Shown in pieces: positions 37,289-47,100 of a DNA stretch of 64,000 nucleotides. The stretch comes from Datisca glomerata (Eukaryota > Streptophyta > Magnoliopsida > Cucurbitales > Datiscaceae): the NCBI GenBank assembly GCA_003255025.1, contig QANY01009435.1, positions 496,001-560,000 of the forward strand. Direction: 5' to 3'. How positions within the stretch are numbered: the stretch's first letter is position 1; each line of letters starts with the position of its first letter. The notes under the pieces are model-generated. The model searched no databases and had not been told where the DNA came from. It was given only the letters and a program-made list of their open reading frames with translations. Position numbers and translations under genes: made by a program.

Positions 37289-37676
37289 TGTAAGCAGTTC
37301 ATTTAATTGCAATTCCATTAAACAAACTTTAATTCCTAAATCTTTACAACTTTATAATTTTCACATAATTGGATATAGAAAATATACCTTTATCCATCCT
37401 GAATTCTTTGATGCTTGAACAAATTGATAGGAAATTGAGTTTCTTCTTCTATCTCTTTTCAAAACTTTAAATGATGGTTTCTGTGTATTCAATAATGAGA
37501 AGAATAATGACCAAATCCCTTTGTTTATTTTAAGCTTTCAATTGTATATTTCCATCAAAGGTTGCATTTGTAACTTCCCTCAATCACAATAGACCGATAA
37601 TTTTAATATTTTATAATTAAACCACAAATATATCATAACCATATCATATATGTCCGTGGTCAAATTACGGTTTACA
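37289..37676 (-). repeat. 5' LTR of copia C
   Basis: 388 bp, TG...CA, homologous to 19712-20101; followed by CTGCA at 37677-37681. Confidence 0.88.
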
Positions 37677-38488
37677 CTGCAATGTATTATAATCATCCAT
37701 AATTAGTTTTATACAATTCAATATAAAACAGTTCCAAAATACAAAATATTGTACTTAAAACAATTTTAAGAAAATCTAATTGTAATAACATATTCCAAAC
37801 TTTGAATTCCATAATATATAATAAAACAAAATACACATTTTAAAATATATATGATACAATTATATCATGAATAATAATATACAAAATAGTTTCGAAACTA
37901 ATAGTCGAGCTCACATGAGGCAGTTATACCTCATAAATTACTGAGAATCCTTCCTCGGCCTGTAATTTGCGTAATTTGATTTGGATGAAAACGGTTCTCA
38001 TATTTTCAGCTACCAATCATCAAAATCAGTTATAGCAATAAATGAATATAATTATGATGTGAATGGTAACAATAAAAATAAAAATAATTATAAAAGTCAA
38101 TAATAGCTGATAAAAATCTTAATATCCACCAACAATCCTAAAATATTTGGGGGGGGGGGGGGGGNNNNNNNNGGGGGGGGGGGGGGAGATTACAAAGTGA
38201 ATGCACCAAATGAAAAAAACAAAAGCAGTTTACACAAAATGCAAGATTAACAGGCTTTAAAATTTATTGTGTCTACGCCATAATATCTATATCAATTTAA
38301 AAAAAGTATTATAATTAGCCACTAGTAGTACCATTTATAACAGTTAAACAAAAAAAATAGAATAACAACAGTCCTTCCAATCCTAATCTAATGAGAATGT
38401 AATCATCCAGAATTAGTTCTACATGATTCAACATAAAATGGTTTCAAAATATATAATTATCTAGAATTAGTTCAAGCACAATTCAAGA
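37677..38488. other. AT-rich intergenic sequence with an assembly gap
   Basis: No gene seen. Two similar blocks (near 37690-37740 and 38400-38460, sharing CATCCA(T/G)AATTAGTT and CAACATAAAA/CAATATAAAA text) flank a gap. The gap is 8 N at 38165-38172 between runs of 16 and 14 G. Confidence 0.6.
38149..38186. other. poly-G run with 8-N gap (probable assembly artefact)
   Basis: Sixteen G, eight N, fourteen G. Such a run in an AT-rich region usually reflects failed reads or a joined homopolymer, so true length and sequence are unknown. Confidence 0.9.
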
Positions 38489-38824
38489 GCTGGTCAACAT
38501 GCAAGAAAACATATCTTTATTCTACTTATCCCATTAAGCCCAACGAATGACGAAAGATATCCATTTAAATTTAAAAGAATAGGATTCTCAGTGTGTTTTT
38601 GCTTTGCCATGACTATTAATAAGGCACACGGACAAACAACCCTCATGTTGGGATCTACATTCCTGAACATATTTTTTTCTCATGGACAATTGTATGTTAC
38701 ACTTTTTAAAGGTATATCATTAGTAACAACAAAGATATTAGTTATGCAAAATAATGATGAGAAGACAGATGGTGTACTAACAAAGAATAAAGTGTACAAA
38801 AAAATACTGATACAAAACATATAA
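38489..38824 (+). pseudogene. Helitron RepHel (PIF1-like helicase) C-terminal fragment
   Basis: Frame +, ending at a stop at 38824. Text: GQHARKHIFILLIPLSP, then YPFKFKRI, CFAMTINKAHGQT, FSHGQLYVTLFKGIS, TTKILV. This is the end of the PIF1-type DNA helicase domain of plant Helitrons (family motif CFAMTINKxQGQT ... FSHGQLYVALSR), which unwinds DNA during rolling-circle transposition. Only the last motifs are present; Walker A/B and the Rep nuclease are missing, so it is a fragment. A hairpin typical of Helitron 3' ends lies 160 bp downstream, consistent with its place at the element end. Confidence 0.85.
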
Positions 38825-38986
38825 TATATTCAGGCGTAGCTTTTCCTATTAGTAATATTGCAATCTCGTATAATTTACTGAATTTGTTTTCTTTTGCATC
38901 ATAGAATGGTATGTGCTATAAACAATTTTTAAAAAGATTCAAATAGAAACGATAAGATAAGATATATGAATATATAATTACAAAAC

Positions 38987-39001
38987 ACGTGCAACACACG
39001 T
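38987..39001 (+). other. Helitron-like 3' hairpin (degenerate end)
   Basis: ACGTG-CAACA-CACGT forms a 5-bp stem. The expected CTRR end within about 12 bases is not seen, so the terminus is eroded. Confidence 0.5.
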
Positions 39002-39837
39002 TCATTTTTTGGTACCTTTAAAAGGTGCTTAAGTTAGGAGAAACTTTTAGTTTCCTAATTTACCCCTCACCTCTTTCTATTCTCAATTTATATTTTAATT
39101 TAAATTGATTTTTGTTAAATAAATATAGAATTTATAGAAATAATTATCCCAATAAATTAAACTTTTTAGTTTTTAGATTTAATATTGAATGAATTTGAAA
39201 TTATTATTGTGTGAAACAATAAAAGGCCGATTTATATAGTTTAAACAATAATTTAAATAAAAAAAATTAAAAAAATATGAGATTATTTATATAACAAATA
39301 TAATTTTATGAAGCAAAATCTATATATTCATTTGACTTAGGTGTATATTTATCTATAATATCTTCTATAATCTATAATTCATAATTCTATATCTACATCT
39401 ACAATATATAAAAAGGAATGATGTTGGAGAAACTTTCATTGAATAGTTTTCTCCAAACAGTCCTCCCCTTATCCCAAAATGTCATTTGAACTACACATGT
39501 TGTAATCTTATTGGGTTATATTAGCATTCGTACCTTGATTTCAAGATTTTATAGATTCAAATTTGTGCACGTAGTGTTACCTTATTGTTTATCTATTAAA
39601 ATTTTAATGATCATTTTCAACGGATTTAATTTTATAATGATTATACTTCATTTGTTACTTTTATCAATTATTTTGAATATCTTTGTTGTGCAATGTACTT
39701 ATTTTAACATGCATGGCTCCTACGTGTTCATTGTACAACTCATAAATAAGTGGTTTTGAAATATAATGGAGAGATTGCAATTTGATATGGATATGAAGAT
39801 ATTGCACTGGACATAATGTACATAAAATGGTAAATTT

Positions 39838-39895
39838 AGTGAGTATTTATCTTTACTCATGAACCTTTAGTGAATATTTATCTTTATTCATGAAC
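39838..39895. repeat. short tandem repeat, about 30-bp unit, 2 copies
   Basis: TTTAGTGAGTATTTATCTTT and ACTCATGAACC recur almost unchanged directly after the first copy (TTTAGTGAATATTTATCTTT). Confidence 0.7.
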
Positions 39896-40739
39896 CTAAA
39901 TTATAAATTTACTATTGAGATTCATCACATTTAAGCTATTGAATGAACTAAATATTATTCAATGGACTACTAAATGAGTTGTATATTTAGTATACAATAA
40001 ATTATTAAATAACCATTTATCGTCCGCTCCTCTATAAATAGGCTTCATCCATGAGCATTGTCATTATTCGTTGTGCACATAATTTTTTCGTTGTCATTAC
40101 CCCATGTTTTCTAAATGTATATGTTGCATTACCATTAAATTTTTGTTTGTATCCAAATTATTAATGCACCAATATTCATAAATATTTATGAGTCTGATTA
40201 AATAGTTTATGTATATATCTATGCATACATATTCCTGAATTTCAGTACAATGAATCTTTATTGAGGAAAAAATATAAATAGACTACAATAATGTGTGATG
40301 ACTGTAGGTCATTTACGAATTTGATAAAACAAAAATGATGAAGCAGAGAAGTTGTTTATGGGAGGGGGGGGGGGGGGTACTTGTAGGTCTGGTTCTTTTT
40401 TATATATTACTGATTACTGATTATCGATTACTGACATTGTTTTTCCTTTTATGTTTTCAAACCGTCTATTTATCTCTCTTCTTCTCTGTATGCATATCAC
40501 GTTTGCTTTGGGTTCTATATTTTTTTACCATTTTTAATTGCATAGGCAACTGAAATTTGGAGAGGTTTGTCTGTTCCCATTCATAATTTTGTTAATAAAC
40601 TTCACATAGTTATAGGTGTAGGATTATATATATGCACGATCATATCCTAACTTCAGGTGTTAACTATTCTCATGCAGAAAGTTTCCAAAAAACTCAATCT
40701 AAAGTCTTAATTCTCATCTTCCATATGATTATGTGAGGG
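39896..40739. other. AT-rich stretch, no gene seen
   Basis: No ORF of interest; a 14-G run at 40364-40377. It ends at GAGGG (40735-40739), the left target-site duplication of the Ty3 element. Confidence 0.5.
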
Positions 40740-41224
40740 TGAACAGATGTAAAATCTTCACCATGCCACGTGAACGGAAGAGAACCAATCAAGCGGGAGT
40801 GAGTAGATCTCCATCGTGAGAAAATGAAAAGAGGGAAATCAAAGCTACAGGAGGGATCAGAAGGTTACGATTGATTTGACAGTTATAAAGGCAATATAGC
40901 CAACATAATAGTTGAAAGAAATACACAAAATATGGGGGCCACGTTTGGGGAAGACCCCACAAGCATGATGATGATCCTAAAGAGATGATGGCATTATAAA
41001 AAACGTAGGGGGAATATGGCCTGGTCTACGAGAATAACGAGGGACTCCCCCTCTTTTTTATTAATTTATCAATATATTAAAAAGGTCCATAAATACAGAT
41101 TCATGTACTAAATGAAAGGAAGAGATTGAATCCAAGCAAAGTTTTACATATAACATTTACTCTTCTCTCTTCTTTCATCATTATCATCGTAGCTTTTACA
41201 AATGTGAAGAAAATATCATTTATA
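40740..41224 (+). repeat. 5' LTR of the Tat-like element
   Basis: Homologous to 45633-46112. A TATAAATA-like motif lies near 41089-41096 (CATAAATACAGA). Confidence 0.88.
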
Positions 41225-41261
41225 TTTTGGTGCTTTCATTGAGAGATGAGAGAATAATATC

Positions 41262-44200
41262 ATGAAACCCACCCCGAAAACATCGAACATGCCTAGAACA
41301 GATTGAACGCAACCCTAAATGAGGACAGCAGGACCAGAAACGAAGATGATCATGTGGATCAACCATGACAGACTATGCAAGACCAGATTGACGCGCTTCA
41401 GCAAGAGCTGACAATGACACGTGCTAAAGTTAGTTAAATGGTGAATAATGAGGAACGAGAAATCCACTCGGGGGGCAACGAACTAGATGTAAGACAGGAG
41501 AACCACGAGAACAACAAAAATGTATGATGTGAGGAAGTAGAAATCCAATCCCAGAACCACGTAAAAGAAACTACTGGGGAAGTTCGTCAGTCCCGGGTCA
41601 TAACAAAGGAAGCAGTGGAGGAATTACTAGAGCGAAAAATGATGGAAATGAGAAAGGGAGAACAGGAAAGACCGACCTCGAATCCCGCACTCGAACTCCG
41701 CTATGCCCTGAAATCTTGACAGCACCCGTACCCAAAAATTTTATGGCTCCCAAGTTTACATGTTATGAAGGGAAGACAGAACCCGTTGATCACCTCCGAC
41801 GGTTCAGACAGATAATGGCTTTGTATCAACATGACGACAAACTCATGTGGAGGATGTTCCCTACCAGCCTAGACGGGACGACTCTGAAATGGTATCATTC
41901 CCTCCTTGTACATTCGATTACTAACTTCGTTATTATGTCCACTGTATTTTTAGAATAGTATTCTACCTATTGAGTGGTAATGGAAGACACATAGTATCTC
42001 TTAACAATTTCTGCTAAGAAAGGGGAGTCACTACGGGAATACGCCCACAGATTTAAGGATGAAATGGCAAAAATCAAAAATTGTGATGACCGAGTCGCCA
42101 GACTGGCCTTCAGGTGGAAATTAGATCTGAACTCTCCATTGTTTGAAGATTTATCCAAGGTGAAACCGCTATCAATGGTGAAAACCTTTCAAACGGGTGC
42201 AAACCTACATTACTTCAGAGGAGGAGAAAAGAAGCCTACTGAAAATGACTAAACATAATACTGAGGAATTGAGGAACCAGGAAAAAAGATCAAGATTTGA
42301 AAGAAAAAGACTGATGGGACAGAAAGAGAAGACAGTGGGAGCAGTAAGCAGGAAAGAACGAGATATCGAATATGGGACTCAGGCAGAATACACCCAAGGG
42401 ACAAGGTTTACACGCCGTTGACGATCCCAGTAAGCCAAATCCTGGATATGATTAATGACAAGACTTGGCTGAAGAGACCTACCCTGCTCACAAAAGAACT
42501 GCATTACAAAGATAGAGACAAGTACTGCTCTTTTCATGGGAGCCGCGGGCACTACACAAAGGACTTCTTCCAACTCAAAGATTACATCTAGCAGCTGATT
42601 AAAGAGGGGTATCTCCACCAGTTTATGAAAAGGAGGAGCCAAGTGAGAAGTTGAAAAGCATTACCATGGTGATGACAAGCGCGACAACGGGAAACAACCT
42701 CTTCATATCGTCGACACGGTTATTGCACTTACGAAACAGGAAAGGACAACCAGAAATGAAAGAAAGATATACTACAAGAAGTCGATACTGGAGAAATGCA
42801 TGGAAGGGCCCTCAAGTGCGAGTGGAAATCCATCATTGATATTTGATGATCTAGATTTAGAGCATGATAAGTATCACAACGACGCTCTTATCATTTCAAT
42901 ACAAGTCGACAACTACTTACTGAGGAGAGTCTTGGTCGACGATGAGAGTGCTGCGAACATTCGATATAGAGCGGCCTTGGAGAAAATGTCAATGGGAGGA
43001 CAAAAGCTGCAAGGAACTTCACAACCGCTGATAGGCTTCAACAGAGCCATTAGTTACTCAGAAGGAACCCTCATTCTCTCGGTGAACATAGAACCCTTTA
43101 ACTACATGACTGAGTTCATGATCTTGAACACGTCATCCCCGTACAATGCTATCATATGATGCTGCTCGTATTTGTTTTGTGACCGCTCTGGAATCTGTCA
43201 AGAAAGAGGCTACATAAAAAGCAGAAGGTAAGTGGCCCGCGGATTTATACCAATCACAGGAAGATGGGCAAGACGACCCAATGTACAAGGCGGGTGAATA
43301 AATGTAACTTGTATGTTTGGAAGAAGGAATGCAGAAGATGATGAACGTCATTACCCATCTCGAGAAAGATGAAAAAGAAAGATTGGTAGAATTTCTACGA
43401 TAAAACAAAGATGTGTTCAACTACGGCGTACAGGATGTCGGGTATTCCTGAATAAATTATTTGTCATAAGTTGAATACGAATCCAGCTGTAAAGTTAGTG
43501 AAGCAGCGAAAAATAAGCTTTGCCCCAGAACGGAATAAGACAATCAAGGAAGAAATCGAGAAGCTTTTAGCGGCTGGTTTCATCCGCGAAGTCAACTACC
43601 TAGACTGGTTGGCCAACGTTGTAATGGTACGGAAGAAAATGGCAAATGGAAGATCTGTGTGGACTTCACTGACTTAAATAAAGCTTTACCCCAAAGATGA
43701 TTACATGTTGCCAATGATATATCAAATGGTTGATGCAACCTCAGGACATGAACTTCTCAACTTCATGGACGCATATTTTGGATACAACCAGGTGAAAATA
43801 TTTCAATCCGATCAAGAAAAAACTTCTTTCATTATTGAATATGGTATCTACTATTATAAAATACAGGTGCAGCTTATCAGAGGCTTATGAACAAAGTCTT
43901 CCATGAACAAATCGGAAGAAACATGGATGCCTCTGAGGATAACATGTTAGTTAAAAGTGAAAAATGAGGAGACCATATTCGGGATCTTAAAGAAGTTTTT
44001 TTAGTTCTAAGGAAAAACTCCATGAAGCAGAATCCAGAGAAATGCACGTTTGGGATAGCTGTGGGAAGGTTCCTCAGACACCGAGTGATGTAGCGGGGGA
44101 TAGAGGTGAACCCAGACCAAGCAAAGGCGATCATGGAGATGAAATCCCCAGAGGCTCGGAAAGAGATACAGGGGTTGACGAGAAGATTAGTCGCCCTGAA

Positions 44201-45635
44201 CAGATTCATTTCAAGGTCTACGGACAAGTGCAAACCATTCTTTGAAAAGTTAAGAAAGAACTCTATGGACGGATGGAACGAGGAATGTGAGGAAGCTCTC
44301 AACATAATTAAAGAATATCTTATGACTCCCCCTCTACTCTCTAAACCAGTACCGTGTGAACAACTTCTGCTGTACGTTGTCATTTTTGAAGTAGCTTTCA
44401 TCACTATACTCATCAGGGAGGAGGAAAGAAAGAAGAAACTTGTATACTTATAAGCAAGAGCCTGGTGGCAGATAAGACACGATACAAATAGATGGAGAAA
44501 TTAGAACTGGTAATTATAACAGCTACACGAAAGCTGAGACCATATTTTCAGGCAAATAGTATCAAACTATTAACAGACTCATCTGTTAAAAGTCTCCTAC
44601 ACTCCTCGGAGGTAAGCGGAAGGATGTCAAAGTGGTCAATCGAGTTAAGCCAGTATGAAATTCACTATGAACCCAAAACTTCCATCAAGGGACAGACATT
44701 GGCATATTTTGTTATAGATTTCACTGGAGAGATAGCTGACCAGAAGCCTCGAGAAAATGCTGGAAACGAGTCTTGGGAATTGTATGTCGATGGTGCTTCA
44801 AATTGTAAAGGAGTAGGAGCAGGAGTAGTGGTACGAACACCCTTCGAAGAGACGCTAGAGCATTCTATCTTATTTTGGTTCCACGTGTCAAACAATGAAG
44901 CAGAATATGAAGCGCTAGTTACGGAAGTATCTCTGCTACGCGAATATGGGGTAGTTGATGTAAAAATATTATGTGATTCCATGTTGATTGTGAAACAGGT
45001 CACAAGAAAATACATTGTGAAAGATGAAAGGATGTTGAGCTGTCGACAACGGGCGAAAGGCCTACTAGGCATGTTGAAAAGCTATGAAATTCAGCAGATC
45101 CTAAGAATTGAGAACAGACACACTGACGCACTGGTGAACTTGGGATCGTCGTTGCAATTCTCATACAAACGTAATGTCCCTATGGAATTTCTAAGAAAGC
45201 AAAGTGTCTTGTTCTCGCGGAACAACGTGGCTGGTGTGGAAGTAGAAAGAGAGCCCAGCTGGCAAGATGACATAGTCGTTATCTTGAAATGGAATACTTC
45301 TAGAGGACAAGCTCTTTGCCAAAAAAGTACAACAACAGAGCGCTAGGTACACATTGATTAATGGATTATTGTATAGAAAATCATTTACAAGATCATACTT
45401 AAAGTGTTTAAAGGAAAAGGAGACTCGTTATGTTTTGGCTGAAATTCATGAAGGGGTATGCGGCAATCATACTGAAGGAAGGTCGTTAGTCCACAATGCA
45501 TCAAGATGTCAAACAATATGTGAAGGTTGTAACAGATGCCAACGTTTTGCTCCAGTCGTTAACATGGCTCCCGGTGAGCTGAAAACAATAACAAGTATGT
45601 GGCCCTTCATGCAATGGGCACTTGTGTGGAAGTGA
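41262..45635 (+). pseudogene. Tat-like gag-pol with extra RNase H, truncated integrase
   Basis: Gag piece at 41716-41958 (TCYEGKTEPVDHLRRFRQIM). Protease-like block at 42860-43159: VDDESAANIRY in place of VDxGSSADIL, then SPYNAII, so the catalytic Gly is lost. RT block: FAPERNKTIKEEIEKLLAAG and FIREVNYLDWLANVV (43510-43625), MDAYFGYNQVKI (43770). RNase H at 44492-44740. A second RNase H at 44760-45140 (WELYVDGASNCKGVGAGVVV, SNNEAEYEAL, CDSMLIVKQV) is the archaeal-type domain of Tat/Ogre-group elements. Integrase zinc finger: YVLAEIHEGVCGNHTEGRSL, CNRCQRFAP. It ends WPFMQWALVWK then a stop at the LTR, where WGIDIVGP and the DDE core should follow. Many stops and frameshifts elsewhere. Confidence 0.85.
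44492..45346 (+). pseudogene. longest open segment: RNase H plus archaeal-type RNase H
   Basis: 284 residues without a stop, the best-kept part of the Tat-like element. Residues 1-80 hold the RT-associated RNase H end (LLTDSSVKSLLHSSEVSGRM, SKWSIELSQYEIHYEPK); residues 90-220 hold the second RNase H with its Asp (YVDGAS), Glu (NNEAEYEAL) and Asp (LCDSML) positions intact. A linker to the integrase zinc finger follows. Codon order is kept even though flanking segments are broken, which may be chance. Confidence 0.8.
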
Positions 45636-46112
45636 ACAGTGTAAAATCTTCACCATGTCACATGAACGTAGGATAATCAATCAATAGGGAGGGAGTAGAT
45701 CTCCACCGTGGGAAAATGAGTAGAGGGAAATCAGAGCTACATGAGGGATCAGACAGTTACGACTGATTCAACAGTTATAAATGCAGTATAGTCAACATAG
45801 TAGTTGAAAGAAACACACAAGGGATGAGGGACACGTTTGGGGAAGACCCCACAAGCATGGAGATGATCCTAAGAAGATACTGGCATTACCGAAAATGTAG
45901 GGGGGGTATGACCTGATCTCCGAGAATAATGAGGGACTCCCTTTTTTATTAATTTATTAATATCTTAAAAATGCCTATAAATACAGACTCATGTAATAAA
46001 TGAAAATAAGAGATTGGATCCAAGCAAAGTTTTACACAAAACATTTACTCTTTTCTCTTCTCTCATCATTATCATCGTAACTTTTACAAACGTGAAGGAA
46101 AAATCTTTTACA
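45633..46112 (+). repeat. 3' LTR of the Tat-like element
   Basis: 480 bp, followed by GAGGG (46113-46117). Confidence 0.88.
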
Positions 46113-46636
46113 GAGGGAGCTTAGCGTTGTAATGAATTAAATATTTTAATTTATGTCTTTTGATCCAAATTGTCCACATTAAAAATGAAAACATCGATAC
46201 AAATTTACTAATCGGGATATTGTATGTTTTATAAATGAATTATAATTAGTTACTGTAGTTAGGCTTCCAAATGTTGGAGTTGTGGTGTACATGATTGATC
46301 ATAAAAGACACCATGGAAAATTAACCCAATCATAAGGCTATGTCTCAAATTTTGATTATGTTGTGGATTTGTGGTATTTTCTCTCTTTTTATCCAAGTTG
46401 ATTAGAAAAGTAATCTAATGATCTGAATCGGATTGTCATCATACTCATATAACTTCTTTCCTCTACTAAGTTACCAACATATATATAGCCACATATTATA
46501 TAGTATTTGACACATAAAATTTTGCTTAAAAGTGGTTAATTCAAATGAATCAATAGCATATTTAGATTAATTTACTATATGGACGTAAATAGTCATTTAA
46601 GTGTGACAACCCTCTCTATGTCTCAATTTGATAAAT

Positions 46637-46665
46637 CACGTGCAATGCACATGTTAAAATACTAA
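46637..46665 (+). other. Helitron 3' terminus (hairpin plus CTAA)
   Basis: CACGTGC-AAT-GCACATG stem, TTAAAATA spacer, CTAA, then T as the host base; repeated in the duplicate at 48237-48265. Confidence 0.6.
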
Positions 46666-47100
46666 TTAAAAAGAATGATGCCCAATGATGCTCAATTAAT
46701 TGGCATTGGTTTATTTTAATAATAGAACCGGCCATTAGTTGTGTGTTGTATGATTTATGTTTTTTTATTAATATAATAGAATTTACGTTAATCTAATGAC
46801 ATGTTAAGAAAAAAAATCAATTTATTAGTTTGAAATACAAGGAATCAAGTATTCATTCTCAACTTTATGCATGTCTATATAAGATTTAATATAGTAGACC
46901 TAAGATCGAGTTGAGCTTACCTTTCTATGCAGTTGAAAATGGTGTTTATAGAGAGGAGTTTGACCTTGCAAGTCTTGGTGAAGAAGTTTAAAAAAAAGTT
47001 ACATTTAATGTCATTGTCCCCGAGTTAACAAAAAATAATGATGTTGTAATGACACACAGAGATTGAGTCGTGAAAAATGAGTAGTTCAATATATAGTTGT

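Larger units (their letters stand above)
19712..37676 (-). mobile_element. Ty1/copia retrotransposon C, split by two nested insertions
   Basis: LTRs at 19712-20101 (3') and 37289-37676 (5') are homologous along their whole length (TGTAAGCA ... GGTTTACA in plus view). Flanks are ATGCA (19707-19711) and CTGCA (37677-37681), a 4/5 TSD. The polypurine tract CCAAGTGGGAGAA (minus) precedes the 3' LTR. The polyprotein is found in three pieces, all minus: 34620-36170, 31083-32518 and 20102-21606. They join once a Ty3 element (21607-31077) and a solo LTR (32519-34619) are removed. The empty element would be about 6.4 kb, normal for copia. The bases next to the 5' LTR (TGTAGTGTCAAAACC, minus) do not match the tRNA-Met primer site, so the primer is unidentified. 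Confidence 0.9.
40740..46112 (+). mobile_element. Ty3 (Tat-like) retrotransposon lacking the integrase core, exact TSD
   Basis: LTRs 40740-41224 (485 bp) and 45633-46112 (480 bp), both beginning TGAACAG(A)TGTAAAATC and ending TTTTACA (mutated to TTTATA in the 5' copy). Flanking 5 bp are GAGGG at 40735-40739 and at 46113-46117, exact. The sequence TTTTGGTGCTTTCATTGAG follows the 5' LTR, as in many plant Tat-group elements. Gag, protease, RT, RNase H and a second (archaeal-type) RNase H domain follow on the plus strand. The polyprotein then stops after the integrase zinc finger, 4 bases before the 3' LTR. The two LTRs differ at many positions, so the insertion is old. Confidence 0.88.
39386..46665 (+). 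mobile_element. candidate non-autonomous Helitron hosting a Ty3 element
   Basis: The 3' end is convincing: CACGTGC-AAT-GCACATG hairpin (46637-46653, one mismatch), nine bases later CTAA (46662-46665), then T. The 5' end is tentative: TCTATATCTAC at 39386 followed by AAAAGGAATGATG and GGAGAAACTTTC, which resembles plant Helitron starts. Without the Ty3 insertion the unit would be about 1.9 kb. No helicase or Rep gene lies inside. Confidence 0.4.
45502..47100. repeat. 1.6-kb tandem duplication, copy 1
   Basis: Begins CAAGATGTCAAACAATATG inside the integrase zinc finger, spans the 3' LTR and about 1 kb of flank, and ends TATAGTTGT. The next base starts copy 2. The two copies are nearly identical; differences include CCAACG/CCAGCG, GTTAACATGG/GTTAAGATGG and a 10-bp CCCAATGATG present only in copy 1 near 46680. 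Confidence 0.93.

Noticed and set aside
38149..38186. Poly-G as a G-quadruplex regulatory element
   Set aside because: It is interrupted by N and sits in AT-rich repeat DNA; an assembly artefact is far more likely.
43877..44413. 178-residue ORF on the minus strand
   Set aside because: It is antisense to the RT/RNase H part of the Tat-like element and matches nothing I recognise.
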